Assembly (NCBI RefSeq): GCF_000718775.1
Contig: NZ_JOCB01000003.1
Coordinates: 62,001 to 126,000 of the forward strand
Direction: 5' to 3'
DNA: 64,000 bases
Source of the DNA: Streptomyces sp. NRRL S-31
Lineage (GTDB): Bacteria > Actinomycetota > Actinomycetes > Streptomycetales > Streptomycetaceae
In this document: positions 8,599 through 19,842 of the stretch, piece after piece
How positions within the stretch are numbered: position 1 is the stretch's first letter
How the letters are laid out: the number at the start of each line of letters is the position of its first letter
Notes under the pieces: model-generated
Seen by the model: only the letters and a program-made list of their open reading frames with translations
What the model was told of the DNA's origin: nothing
Database searches by the model: none
Program-made: the position numbers and the translations under genes

Positions 8599-10245
8599 TC
8601 ACGGGAGCGTGGTCCACTTCTGGTCGTTCTGGCCGTTGCAGGTCCACAGGATGACCGGGGTCCCGTTGGCGGAGCCGGCCTCCTTGGCGTCGAGGCACAG
8701 CCCGGCGCGGACGTTGCGGACCGACCCGTCGGAGCCGACCGTCCACTTCTGGTTGTCCTGGCCGTTGCAAGGCCAGATGACGACCGGCGTGCCGTTGGTG
8801 GTGCCCCGGCCGGAGGCGTCCAGGCACTTGTCGCCGTAGACGCGGATCTCGCCTCCGGCCCAGCTGGTCCAGAGCTGGTTGGCAGCGGTGTGGCAGTCCC
8901 ACAGCAGTGTCTTCGACCCGGCCGCGGTGGCGGCGCCGTCCACGTCCAGGCAGCGGCCGGACCCGCCACCGCGCAGGCGCCCGGTGGTAGAGGCCAGAGG
9001 GCTGCCGCCGGTCATCTTGTACACGGCGACACCATGTGCCGGGACGCTCGCGGAGATCTGCCCGGAGCCGCTCGACGTGCCACCGGACCACAGGTCGGTG
9101 AGGGTGAACGACTCACCGGTCAGGCCGACCTGGGCGGCCGTGGCCGTGATGGTCGCGGTGCTGCTCCCTCGGTTGAACAGGCCCACGGCGACCGAGCCGT
9201 CGGACAGGCGCTTGGCGAACACCTCGGTGTCGCCGTCGTCGCGCACCCGGCGACCGCCCGCGCCCAGCGAGTCCTGGTTCACCGCCAGCAGGCGCGGGTT
9301 GCGCAGGATCGCGCTCACGTCGGCGGACATGGTGCGGATGTCGTTACCGGCCATGAGGGGGGCCGAGAGCAGCGCCCACAGGGCGAAATGGGAGCGGGAC
9401 TCGGTCAGTGACAGGCCGGGGCGGCCGACGACGAGCATGTCGGGGTCGTTCCAGTGTCCCGGGCCCGACTGCGCGGCCAGGGGCGCGGTGACGTCCAGGA
9501 CGTTGCCGACGCCCATCGGATAACTGTTGGTGTTGTTGTTCTGCCAGATGTCGAGCAGGTCCTCGGTCGTCCTCCACAGGTCGGCGACCTGACCCCAGTT
9601 GTACTTGTCGCCGGCGGGGGAGTGGAAGCTGTTGGGGTTGATGCTGTAGATGATCGGACGGCCGGTGGCGCGCAGGGCGTCGCGCATGATGGTGAACTGT
9701 GCGATCTGCTCGCTGAGGGTGCCGCTGCCGGAGCACCAGTCGTACTTGAGGTAGTCCACGCCCCAGGAGGCGAACGTGGCGGCGTCCTGGGCCTCATGCC
9801 CCTTGCTGCCGGTGGAGCCGGGGTAGGTGCCCACCCCCTGGGCGCATGTCTTCTCGTTGGGCGCCTGGTAGATGCCGAACTTCAGTCCCTTGCCGTGGAT
9901 GTAGTCGCCGAGCGCCTTCATGCCACTGGGGAACTTGGTCGGGTTGGCCCGCAGGTTGCCCGTCGCGTCGCGCTGGGGGTCGAACCAGCAGTCGTCGACG
10001 ACGACGTACTGGTAGCCGGCGGCCTTCATGCCCGAGGACACCATCGCGTCGGCGGCCTGGCGGACCTGCGCCTCGGTGATCCCGCATCCGAAGCTGTTCC
10101 AGCTGTTCCAGCCGAGCGGCGGGGTCAACGCGGGGCTGCCCGGCGCGGCCTGGGCGGTCGTGCCGACGGAGGCCGTGGCGCAGGCGCTGAGCGTCAGCGC
10201 GGTGGCCGCGAGGAGCCGCAGCAGTCGTCTGTGCAGGGGAACCAT
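8599..10245 (-). CDS. Secreted GH27 alpha-galactosidase with ricin-type lectin domain
   Basis: A 548-residue enzyme that releases terminal alpha-galactose (or beta-L-arabinopyranose in some members). The signal peptide spans residues 1-33. The GH27 barrel starts at PPLGWNSWNSFGC and carries VVVDDCW (~81-87), nucleophile D169 in YLKYDWC and acid/base D229 in WRTTEDLLDIW, aligning with human GLA D170 and D231. WNDPDMLVVG is also present. An antiparallel beta domain follows (~320-420), then a C-terminal CBM13 trefoil with GRCLDVDG, DKCLDASG and GLCLDAKE repeats. The family length and all key residues are intact. It is followed on the same strand side by GH62 and GH127 genes, fitting hemicellulose side-chain removal. 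Confidence 0.93.
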   Translation of the reverse strand: MVPLHRRLLRLLAATALTLSACATASVGTTAQAAPGSPALTPPLGWNSWNSFGCGITEAQVRQAADAMVSSGMKAAGYQYVVVDDCWFDPQRDATGNLRANPTKFPSGMKALGDYIHGKGLKFGIYQAPNEKTCAQGVGTYPGSTGSKGHEAQDAATFASWGVDYLKYDWCSGSGTLSEQIAQFTIMRDALRATGRPIIYSINPNSFHSPAGDKYNWGQVADLWRTTEDLLDIWQNNNTNSYPMGVGNVLDVTAPLAAQSGPGHWNDPDMLVVGRPGLSLTESRSHFALWALLSAPLMAGNDIRTMSADVSAILRNPRLLAVNQDSLGAGGRRVRDDGDTEVFAKRLSDGSVAVGLFNRGSSTATITATAAQVGLTGESFTLTDLWSGGTSSGSGQISASVPAHGVAVYKMTGGSPLASTTGRLRGGGSGRCLDVDGAATAAGSKTLLWDCHTAANQLWTSWAGGEIRVYGDKCLDASGRGTTNGTPVVIWPCNGQDNQKWTVGSDGSVRNVRAGLCLDAKEAGSANGTPVILWTCNGQNDQKWTTLP

Positions 10246-10329
10246 GGGGGTTCCTTCCCGGCCCGCGCAGCGGTCGCCGCTTTGCGGGCCTGATCGGCGG
10301 TCAGGGGTGTGTGACCATGTGCGCGCGGG

Positions 10330-11925
<1,596 letters not shown>

Positions 11926-14238
11926 TCAGTTCCGCACTAGGCGCCAGCGGTTGTCGGCGGTGCCGTCATCCGAGTCCTGCACCGCGAACGCGCCGACAGC
12001 GGTGGAGCTGTTCGCGATGGCGAGCAACTTGCCGCTGTGCGCGTTGCGGATCTTGCAGGTCCCGTCTCCCTGGTCGAGCAGCGTCCAGCGATGGTCGGCG
12101 GTGCCATTGTCCGCCCACTGCAGGACGGTCGCACCATCTGTCGTGGACATGCCCTGGACGCCGAGCACCTTGCCGCTGTGAGCGTTGCGGAAGCGGAACC
12201 CGTCTCCGTCGGGGATCATGCGCCAGTCGTGGTCGGCGGTGCCCGAGTCGTTCCACTGAAGAGCGAGGCCGCCGTCAGCCGTGGACATGTTCTGGATGCC
12301 CAGCACGAGTCCGCTGCCCACGTTGGCGAGACGGACGGTGCCGGTATCGCTGGTGTTCCAGTAGACGGTGTAGTTGTGGCCGTGCGCGTCGTGGAACGGG
12401 CCCAGGTCGACGGTGGATCCGTTGGCGGTGGCGGTGAAGGCGAGCGACGTGTCGCCGGTCCGTCTGATCGAGGAAGTGTCCAGCGCCGGCGGGGCGTTGA
12501 GCACGGAGCCGCCGTAGTCGCCGGACAGGACCACGGGGCCGTAGGTGATCGCGGCGACGTTCGCGTCGTCGTTGGCCGCCCGCATGACGACCCGCATGGG
12601 CAGGCGGACGGTGACCGTGTCGCCGGAGGTCCAGGAGCGGGTCAAGGTGGCGTAGCTGTCGGGCGGGGTGGTGATGTTCTGCGCCGCGCCGTTGACACTG
12701 ACGGTGGCCTCGGAGGTCCAACTCGGGATGCGTATGCGCATCGCCCAGGTTCCGCCGACGTTACCGGTGACCCGTAGGGTCGTGGTGTCGCTCACGGGAT
12801 AGGTCGTCGTCTGGGTGACGGTGATTCCGCGCTCCGACCAGTCGAGCACCGAGGGCACGAACATGTTCACGATCAGCGTGGTGTCACTGCGGTAGTAGAG
12901 GGAGTCCATCAGCCTGGTGTGCATCTCCAGGCCGGTGCCCTGGCAGCACCAGAAGGTGCCGTAATCGGTGCTCCACGTGCCGCCGCCCCACGCCGGGCCC
13001 ACGCCGCGTCGGCCTCCGGGATTGAGCGGGGTGAAGTAGGTGACATGGCCGTGGTCGTCTGCCGGGTTCTGCTGGCCGATCATCTGGTTCAGCCACGCCT
13101 GCTCGTAGTAGTCGAACAAGTCGGCCCGATTCGGGTCCAGCGCGAACAGTTCCCGGGTGAGGGTGAGCATGTTGAAGGTGTTGCAGCTTTCGCACGTGTC
13201 CTTGTTCAGGTAGCCGGCGATGGCGTTAGGGGCGCGGAAGTGCTCCGCCTGGCTGTTGCCGCCGATGGCATAAGTGTGGTTGTTGACACAGAAGTTCCAG
13301 GCATGGTTGGCGATGTCCCGGTACCGGGTCGTGCCGGTGGCCTTGAACTCCCGTGCGGCCCCGATCCACTTGGGTACCTGTGTGTTGGCGTGCAGTCCGC
13401 TGAGCTGGTCCTGGTCGGCCGCCAGAGGGTCGAACACCGCGGCGTGATCGAACCGTTGGGCGGCGGTGAGCCACCGCACGTCGCCTGTCTGCTGGTAGAG
13501 ATCGGTCAGCACGGTGTTCATGCCGCCGAACTCCGTCTGCAGCATGGCCTGCATCTGCTGGCCGCTCAGCCGGCCGGTGCGCCGGTCGACCCACCCTGCC
13601 AAGGAGAGCAGGACGTCACGGGCTTGTGTGCTGCCGATGTGACGCCACACGTCCAGCAGGCCGGCCAAGGTCTTGTGGATGGTGTAGTACGGCACGTTGC
13701 CGTTGCTCAAGGTCCGCTGCTCGAGAGCGGTGAAGTCGGACTCGGGGTAGCCGGAGAGATACCCGGCGCCGAAACCGGCGGCACTGTTGTTGGCCTGGCA
13801 TTTGGCCAACTCCGCAACCATGTAGGCTGCCTTGTCCCGGCAGACGGTGTCCCCGGTGACCGCGTAGAGCTGTGCCCACGCCGTGAGGAAGTGCCCTTGG
13901 ACGTGGGTGCGGAAGGGGAACGTCGGCGCGTCCCAACCACCGTTCGTCGTTGCACCGTTGGTGGCCAGGCGGTGGTTGGCGCGGAAGTTGTACAGCAGCC
14001 GGTCGACATCGACGAACCGCAGGTAGTTCCGCGTACGGTCCTGGTTGTCCAGCCAGCGGCTCGCGGTGAGCCGGACCTGGCCGAGCGCGAAGGGATGCGC
14101 GGACACCCCGATGTCGGCCCTTGCGGGAGGGACGGCCGCTCGGGCAGGCGATGCGCCGATGAGGGAACCGGTGGCAGAGGCGGCGGCCGTGGCCCCGGCT
14201 ACTTGCAGGAGACGCCGTCTGCTGACGGAGGAAGACAT
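11926..14238 (-). CDS. Tat-exported GH127 beta-L-arabinofuranosidase with ricin-like lectin repeats
   Basis: A 770-residue protein with a twin-arginine signal (SRRRLLQVAGATAAASA). The (alpha/alpha)6 barrel is GH127 (DUF1680). It has the zinc-site residues seen in Bifidobacterium HypBA1: E350 and C352 (DTCESCNT), then C431-C432 (GTFWCCQG), of which the first Cys is the nucleophile in HypBA1; E332 in SQAEHF matches the acid/base Glu. The last ~140 residues hold three ricin-B-type repeats ending QWNDSGTADHDW, QWADNGTADHRW and QDSDDGTADNRW. It should release beta-L-arabinofuranose from arabino-oligosaccharides or extensin-type glycans. It probably starts the GH127-GH62-GH27 series, though the gaps (183 and 84 bp) allow separate promoters. 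Confidence 0.92.
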   Translation of the reverse strand: MSSSVSRRRLLQVAGATAAASATGSLIGASPARAAVPPARADIGVSAHPFALGQVRLTASRWLDNQDRTRNYLRFVDVDRLLYNFRANHRLATNGATTNGGWDAPTFPFRTHVQGHFLTAWAQLYAVTGDTVCRDKAAYMVAELAKCQANNSAAGFGAGYLSGYPESDFTALEQRTLSNGNVPYYTIHKTLAGLLDVWRHIGSTQARDVLLSLAGWVDRRTGRLSGQQMQAMLQTEFGGMNTVLTDLYQQTGDVRWLTAAQRFDHAAVFDPLAADQDQLSGLHANTQVPKWIGAAREFKATGTTRYRDIANHAWNFCVNNHTYAIGGNSQAEHFRAPNAIAGYLNKDTCESCNTFNMLTLTRELFALDPNRADLFDYYEQAWLNQMIGQQNPADDHGHVTYFTPLNPGGRRGVGPAWGGGTWSTDYGTFWCCQGTGLEMHTRLMDSLYYRSDTTLIVNMFVPSVLDWSERGITVTQTTTYPVSDTTTLRVTGNVGGTWAMRIRIPSWTSEATVSVNGAAQNITTPPDSYATLTRSWTSGDTVTVRLPMRVVMRAANDDANVAAITYGPVVLSGDYGGSVLNAPPALDTSSIRRTGDTSLAFTATANGSTVDLGPFHDAHGHNYTVYWNTSDTGTVRLANVGSGLVLGIQNMSTADGGLALQWNDSGTADHDWRMIPDGDGFRFRNAHSGKVLGVQGMSTTDGATVLQWADNGTADHRWTLLDQGDGTCKIRNAHSGKLLAIANSSTAVGAFAVQDSDDGTADNRWRLVRN

Positions 14239-14295
14239 CTCGCACCCTTCGGTGGGGGGAAGGTGACTGCTTGGTCTTCGGTGCGTTCGTTCACG

Positions 14296-14335
14296 GGTCG
14301 GGCGGTCGGGCGGTCGGGCGGTCGGACGGTCGGGG
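14296..14335. repeat. Five tandem 8-bp repeats (GGTCGGGC)
   Basis: Five head-to-tail copies of GGTCGGGC (the fourth GGTCGGAC, the fifth GGTCGGGG) lie 58-97 bp upstream of the GH127 start. They may be simple slippage or a phased binding array within the promoter region. Confidence 0.8.
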
Positions 14336-15245
14336 GCGACGCGTCACGCGCTCATCCGTTGGGATCTCGGTCCGATCAACCCTCTCGAGTGATACATGGG
14401 ATGGATTAACGGATACGGACGTTGCTCCTGTCTAGTCTCGCGACACGGAAGGCTTGGCTACTTGCGGGTTTCGTCTGGCTGCCGCCCTTGACGTTGCCTC
14501 GAATATGGGAGTATCGGGCCGACCAGGGCGAGCCGCACCGGCCAGCACTGGAGGAGCAGGTCCAGGTAGCGGGGCAGGTCGTTGCGCAGTCCCTCGTGCA
14601 GGACGGTGCGGTACAGGCCGATGCGCCGGCAAGGCTTGCTCATGTCATACGAATGATGAGCCGGCTGGCCTCCGCAGTGAGCGGGACGGAGCCTGACGTG
14701 GCAATTGGTCGTGGCGGCTCGGTCTGGCCCCGAGTGGACGGGACGGGCTGGCGACCGTGACGCTCGTTTGACGCTCTGGGAACGCACCCACGCTGCGCGG
14801 CAAGCCGAGAAAGCTGCTGATGGGCAGGTTCGGGGAATGTTTTGACGCCCGTTCGACGCTGTTTCTGATGGAGCGTGAGGTGGGTCGTCCTGGATCAGTT
14901 GGCGCGGGTCAGTCGACTTGTGGGCGTAACCCGTCGAGCAGCGCGTTGGGGTTGATCTTTGCGGCTCAGGTCATACGGCGACAGGTCTCCGGTTGACGTG
15001 TGCTCATTGCGCTGCCTCGTTGCCCTGTGTTGTGGGGAGAGCCAAGGTGTGCCGGGGGCAGGAGTGCGCATCGCGATTCGGGGGCCGACACCGCCCATAG
15101 GGGGCATTCGCTGTCGTCCGAGTCGGGCCAGATGCTCCCAGAAAGGTGGGTGCATCGAACGCGTGCACGCTTCCCGCGTCGGCACCCCACTCGACTCGCA
15201 CCTCTAGCCCATCGGCGCCCCGCAGGCGGGCGGGCCGCTGGGTAA
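14336..15245. other. Non-coding scar region left of the insertion sequence
   Basis: About 900 bp with no convincing gene. The left edge holds the GH127 promoter region. A short minus-strand frame at 14461-14643 reads RRIGLYRTVLHEGLRNDLPRYLDLLLQ, which looks like a fragment of a conserved small protein, but I cannot name the family. The rest has stops in all plausible frames. It appears to be debris between the glycosidase locus and the IS element. Confidence 0.4.
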
Positions 15246-16096
15246 GACGTCGTCTCATTTGGACAGTCTGCGGTAGCAGATGAGGCTGCAGGCGATGGCG
15301 GTGAAGGCCAGAAAGTGTTCGGCCTTGCGCTCGTAGCGGCGGTGCAGGCGACGGCAGCCGGCCAGCCAGGACATCGTGCGCTCGATCGTCCAGCGATGTC
15401 GGCCCAGCCGGGTGGAGGACTCGATGCCCTTGCGGGCGATGCGGTGCCGGATGCCTCGCTGGCGGAGCCATCGGCGCAGGTGGTTGTAGTCGTAGCCCTT
15501 GTCCGCGTGCAGCTTGGCGGGCCGTCGTCTGCGCGGGCCGCGGCGGGAGCGGATCGGTGGGATGCTCCGCACGAGCGGCTCGAGTGCCTGGCTGTCGTGC
15601 AGGTTCGCGCCGGAGATTCCGATGGAGAGGGGTAAACCGGTCCGCTCGGTGATCAAGTGGATCTTCGAGCCTTTCTTGCCCCGGTCTACAGGATTCGGGC
15701 CTGTCAGGTCCCCCCTTTCAGGGCCCGCATGTTCACCGAGTCGATCGCGCAGCGCGACCAGTCCAGATCTCCGCGCGAGCCCAGTTCGTCAAGGATGACG
15801 CGGTGCAGCTTCGCCCAGACCCGGGCGGCGGTCCACTCGGTGAAGCGCCGGTGCGCGGTCGGCCCCGACGGGCCGAAGACCGGCGGCAACTGTCGCCAGG
15901 TGCAGCCCGTCGTGGCCACGAAGATGATCGCCGCGAGGACCTCGCGGTCCCCGTACCGACGCCGGCCACCGCCCTGCGGCCGTGTTGGAGCAGGTGGGAC
16001 CACCCGCTGGAACAGCTCCCACAACTCGTCCGGCACCATTCGCTCGACCATCACCACACGGTGAAGATTACCCAGCACTCCAAATGAGACGAAGTC
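15246..16096 (-). mobile_element. Complete IS5-family insertion sequence, 851 bp
   Basis: The element is bounded by imperfect 18-bp inverted repeats: left end GACGTCGTCTCATTTGGA, right end (reverse complement) GACTTCGTCTCATTTGGA, 17 of 18 identical. A 3-bp target duplication TAA flanks it at 15243-15245 and 16097-16099, matching the TNA rule of IS5-family elements. It carries one transposase made from two overlapping frames. Both ends and the duplication are preserved, so the insertion is recent and the element may still be mobile. It sits just 3 bp from debris of other genes. Confidence 0.92.
15255..16051 (-). CDS. IS5-family DDE transposase, made by -1 programmed frameshift
   Basis: ORF A runs from ATG 16051 (MVERMVPDELWELFQRVVPP) to a stop at 15704 (115 residues) and has the IS5-type N-terminal domain and first catalytic Asp region (RCAIDSVNMRAL). 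ORF B continues to 15255 and contains GKKGSKIHLITERTGLPLSI, the LHADKGYDYNHLRRWL motif (second Asp) and the Y-1 region RHRWTIERTMSWL with the final Glu. The overlap contains AAAGGGGGG (15710-15718 region, minus strand). A -1 slip there turns KGGT-stop into KGGDLTGPNPVDRGKKGSK, which is the continuous family sequence. The fused product would be about 265 residues. The stop codon lies inside the left inverted repeat. Confidence 0.9.
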
Positions 16097-16150
16097 TAAG
16101 GACGGCTCCGGCAGCGAGGTGGCGAACGCATCCGTGCCCGAGGCGCTGGG

Positions 16151-16212
16151 GCCAAGGACAAGCTGACCACCGCCGACAGAGTCCTGGCCACCGTGCTCTA
16201 CCTGCGCAAACT
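16151..16212 (+). pseudogene. Transposase fragment (helix-turn-helix crumb)
   Basis: Twenty residues, KLTTADRVLATVLYLRKL with flanking AKD and GT, match the N-terminal helix-turn-helix region of a different Streptomyces transposase family (HARBI1/Tnp_4-like DDE type). Nothing of the catalytic domain remains. It lies just outside the right end of the intact IS and shows that this spot was hit by mobile elements before. Confidence 0.45.
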
Positions 16213-16419
16213 CGGCACCCGAGCTCGACGCGGCGGGCTGGCAGGCCGAACTCGCCTGGCCGGCCGTGCGGGTGGACGTCGTCCTGGCCGCGAGGCCGCC
16301 GACCGCGACCATGCCTTCGCGGACGCGGGCTGGGACGCCCGTACCGCCGCTCAGTGGGACCCCACCGATTGCGCACGACGTTCACCGGCACGGACCGCAC
16401 GGAAGCAGACGAACGATGA
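16205..16419 (+). pseudogene. 3' end of a decayed gene coupled to the helicase, restriction-nuclease-like tail
   Basis: Pieces in different frames read ELDAAGWQAELAWPAVRVDV, EAADRDHAFADAGWDARTAA and FTGTDRTEADER followed by a TGA at 16417-16419 that overlaps the helicase ATG (ATGA). The pattern of AELAWPxxRVAVVL then GWxxRT is how the end of small restriction-endonuclease-fold proteins (Vsr/DUF559-like) often reads, but the match is by eye only. At least two frameshifts break it and its N-terminal part is gone. The stop/start overlap shows it was translationally coupled to the helicase, so the two formed one operon. Confidence 0.4.
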
Positions 16420-18475
16420 CCACGACCCCCTCCGCCGCCCCGACCAAGGTCACCCTGCGTCTGCTGGAGAAGACCGACCGGGAGATCGTGAAGCTGGACC
16501 GCGCGATCGTCGGCGTCGTCTGCAAGTTCCAGCACGACTTCCGGGCCAACCCCCGCCACCCCGGCCTGCGGCTGAAGCAGCTCGAAGGCCACGGCCGCCT
16601 GTACTCCGCGCGCGTCAACGCCGACTACCGGGCGCTCCTTCTGCACCTGAGCGAGTCCGAGTGGCCGCTGGTCGCCGTCAAGCACCGGGGGCACGCGTAC
16701 GAGAACCTCGACCGTCTCTCGTACGGCATCAACCAGGTCACCGGCGGCATCGACTGCGTCGACCTGGAGATCGTCGAGTGGGGCATGCTGCGCAGGGGGC
16801 GGCCGCAGGCGGCACCGGCCGCGTCGTCGGCGGCATCGGAGCCCACGCGCCAGCGACCGCTGTTCGCGGACGTGACACCACAGCAACTGGTCGATCTCGG
16901 TGTGGCGGAACCCCTCGTCCCAGGCGTCGCACGGCTCACCAGCGACGAGGAACTGCTCGGACTCGTAGAGTACGCGCCCCGGCACACCGGGGAGGTGCTG
17001 CTGCGGCTGCGTGACGTCCCGTACCAGCAGGTCCTTGAAGAGGTCACCCGACCCGTCGAGGTCGAGGACATCGACCCCGAGGACTACCAGACGGCGGTCG
17101 AGCGCACCGACACCACGGTCATCACGACCGACAAAAGCCTCGAAAGCATCATCGAGGAGCGGGACTTCGGACGCTGGAAGGTCTTCCTCCACCCCGCCCA
17201 GAAGCGGCTCGCGACCCGCCGGTACTCCGGCCCGGCCCGCGTCGGCGGTGGCCCGGGCACCGGCAAGACGATCATCGCGCTGCACCGCGTGAAGCACCTC
17301 GTGGACCGGCTGGGCCCCGGCAACTGCAAGCCGGTCCTGCTCACCACCTTCAACAAGAACCTGGCCGCGGACCTGCGCAAGCGGCTGCTGGCCCTCGGGG
17401 GCCCGAGACCCTGGCCCGGGTGGAGATCGTCCACGTCGACCAGTTGGCGACCCGCGTGGTGCGAGAGGCCGATCCGGGCAGCACCAAGAGCCGGATCGAC
17501 GACACCCGCGCCCTGAACGAGTGGCGGCAGATACTGCTGGAGACAGGCGAGACGAAATGGGACGCCGAATTCCTGATGGACGAGTGGACGCAGGTCATCC
17601 TCGGCCAGGCGGTCAACTCCCGGGCCGGCTACTTCAAGGCCCGCCGGGCCGGACGGGGCAGGAGCATCACCCGGGCGGACCGGGCCGAGATCTGGCAGCT
17701 GACCGAGCGATTCACCCAGCGGCTCGACGAGAAGAACCTGGAGACCCACCGCCAGGTCGCCGAGCGTGCTGCCCGCCTGGAGATCGAACGCACGGCGCGG
17801 ATCGAGGCGGCGGCACGGGCCAAGGAGGAGAACGGCGGACTCGGCAACGTGCACGCCGAGTCCGCGACCGGCGCCTGGCAGCGCCACCGCTACCGACACA
17901 TCGTCGTCGACGAGGCCCAGGACCTGGCCGCCGCTCACTGGAAGATGCTGCGTGTCATGGTCGCGCCGGGACCGGACGACATCTTCCTGGTGGGCGACAC
18001 CCACCAGCGCATCTGCGACAACCGTGTCACCCTGGCAGCCTCGGTGTCCACATCCGTGGCCGCTCCGCCAGGCTCACCCTGAGCTACCGGACCACGCGCG
18101 AGATCCTCAAGTCGGCCCTCCGCGTGCTCGGGGACGAGCACTTCGACGACCTGGACGGTGACGAGGAGACACTGGCCGGTTACCGCTCGGTGCTGTACGG
18201 AAGCGCACCGGTAGTGCGGCGCACCGACTCCTTCGAGGACGAACTGGACGCGATCACCGAAAAGATCAAGGCCTGGCACGGCATCCGTCGCGAGGACATC
18301 GCCGTCTGCGTGCCGACGAACGACATGGTCACACAGGTCGGGAACCGTCTGGCGAGGAGCGGCATCGTGTCGACGACGTCGCCGCGACCCGGGCCCGGGA
18401 CGCGCTGACCATCGTCTGCACGGCGAGCCGAGCCCACTGCTGGGAAACCTCGCCCTGGCTGTCGGCCCCCGCTGA
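16416..18475 (+). pseudogene. UvrD-like DNA helicase with N-terminal RelE/ParE-fold domain, frameshifted
   Basis: The first frame (to 17516) begins with a RelE-like domain (residues ~10-95, REIVKLDRAIV, LRLKQLEG, LYSARVNADYRALLLHL, VAVKHRGHAYENL), then a superfamily-1 motor with Walker A VGGGPGTGKT. A frameshift near 17400 moves the continuation to a second frame containing VDEAQDLAAAHW (Walker B) and LVGDTHQRIC. Another near 18035 moves it to a third with GRSARLTLSYRTTREILKS (motif IV). After RLARSGIVST a deletion removes motif V/VI, leaving VAATRARDALTIV and, in yet another frame, HGEPSPLLGNL to a stop at 18473. The intact protein would be ~700 residues. It is inactive; its role in repair or defence is inferred. 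Confidence 0.8.
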
Positions 18476-18539
18476 GCGGACGCGGGTGGACGGAGGGCTG
18501 ACGCCTCCGTCTCCGCGGCACCCTGGCCCGGGTGGCGCC

Positions 18540-18691
18540 GGTGACGCCCCGCTGACGGCCAGGGCCGCCGGGCCGTTGCGCCGGGCGACCAGGGCCTTCG
18601 CCTCCGTGTGTCCCGGGAGGCCGGCCACCGGTGCTTCGACCTCCGGCAGCAACACGTGGTCGTGGACCTCCACGGTGGGGGCCGTGCTCAC
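18540..18691 (-). pseudogene. Truncated third gene of the monooxygenase operon
   Basis: A GTG at 18689-18691 overlaps the monooxygenase stop (GTGA). The product starts STAPTVEVHDHVLLPEVEAP, VAGLPGHTEAKALVARRNGP, AALAVSG and then turns into low-complexity Pro/Gly sequence near 18550, although the frame stays open to 18329 across the helicase tail. The coupling and the ordered first ~45 residues suggest a real gene cut off by the event that joined it to the helicase remnant. I do not recognise the family. Confidence 0.4.
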
Positions 18692-19818
18692 GGCAGCTCC
18701 CGCAGTATCGTCATGGTGCGCCCCATCAGGCCGGGGAGGTCCGCGTCACGGACGCCGTCGAGCTGCCACTGCCCGATCTGCACGGACGCCTCCACGACCG
18801 GACGGACGCGGGCCATGCGCCGCTCGTAGTACGCCTGGAAGAGAGCGTTGTCCCAGGTCTCCGTGGCGGTCAGCAGCCGGGCGAGCACCCACGCGTCCTC
18901 CAGGGACAGGGCCGCGCCCTGCGCGAGCGTGGGCGGGCAGCAGTGCGCGGCGTCGCCGATCAGCACCACCCGGCCGCGGTGCCAGGACCCCTCGACCAGC
19001 AGCCGGTCGAACCAGGTGTAGTTGACCTTCGCCGGGTCGGTGATGTGCGCGGTGATCTCCGGCCAGAAGCCCCCGTAGGCGGAGGCCAGGCGCCGCATCT
19101 CCTCGGCGTACGTCTCCGGCGGGATCGAGGCGCGGTCACGGTTGGCCTCGACGACGTACGCGTAGAGCGTGGTGTCGCTGGTGGGGCAGTACCCGGCGAT
19201 GTAGGCCGGGCCGCCGTAGGCGAGGTCGGTGCGGGTCACGCCGGCCGGGCGCGGGGCGGCGACGCGCCAGATGGCCATGCCGGTCGGTTCCGGCTTGTCC
19301 GTGATGCCGATCGCCGCGCGGGTCGAGGACCCGAGGCCGTCGGCGGCGATGACCAGGTCGTACCGGCCCTCGCTGCCGTCGGAGAATCGTATCGAGACCC
19401 CCTCCGCGTCCTGGCCGAGGATCTCGGCGGTCGTGCCGAGCCGCACAGTGGCGCCACTGGCCCGTACGGCGTCCATCAGGATCCGCTGGAGGCGCGGGCG
19501 CTGCATGCCGACGGTGGCGGGCAGGTCGTCGCCGCCGGTGCGCAGGTCCCGGGCGAGATGCAGGACGGTGCCGTCGGGGGCGGTGATGCCGACGGAGCCG
19601 AAACCGAAGCCGGACGCCTTCACCTGCTCCCAGACGCCGAGTTCGCGCAGGACGCGCAGGGCGTTCCCCTGGAGGGTGATGCCGGAGCCGGCGGTGGCGT
19701 TCCAGTCGCCCTTGGCCTCGATCAGATCCACCGCGATGCCGGCGCGGCGCAGGAAGACCGTCGCGGCGTTGCCCGCCGCGCCGCCGCCGATGACCAGGAC
19801 CGTGCGGGTTGTGCTCAT
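18688..19818 (-). CDS. FAD-dependent monooxygenase (PHBH fold)
   Basis: A 376-residue flavoprotein of the p-hydroxybenzoate hydroxylase fold. It has the dinucleotide loop VIGGGAAGNAATVFL at the N-terminus, the FAD/NAD(P)H motif LVIAADGLGSSTR (~157-169) and the second FAD loop VVLIGDAAHCCPPTLAQGAAL (~284-304). Such enzymes use NAD(P)H and O2 to hydroxylate aromatic or other small substrates. Upstream on the same strand is a cyclase-family remnant and beyond it a divergent LysR remnant, a layout typical of a small substrate-induced catabolic operon. The gene looks intact, but its operon partners and regulator are broken, so it may be silent. The substrate cannot be told. Confidence 0.88.
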   Translation of the reverse strand: MSTTRTVLVIGGGAAGNAATVFLRRAGIAVDLIEAKGDWNATAGSGITLQGNALRVLRELGVWEQVKASGFGFGSVGITAPDGTVLHLARDLRTGGDDLPATVGMQRPRLQRILMDAVRASGATVRLGTTAEILGQDAEGVSIRFSDGSEGRYDLVIAADGLGSSTRAAIGITDKPEPTGMAIWRVAAPRPAGVTRTDLAYGGPAYIAGYCPTSDTTLYAYVVEANRDRASIPPETYAEEMRRLASAYGGFWPEITAHITDPAKVNYTWFDRLLVEGSWHRGRVVLIGDAAHCCPPTLAQGAALSLEDAWVLARLLTATETWDNALFQAYYERRMARVRPVVEASVQIGQWQLDGVRDADLPGLMGRTMTILRELP

Positions 19819-19842
19819 AAGGAAACTCCCTTGTTCTGTAGG

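Noticed and set aside
14895..15185. 96-residue minus-strand frame left of the IS
   Set aside because: No ribosome binding site, no family resemblance, residue use unlike coding regions; treated as debris.
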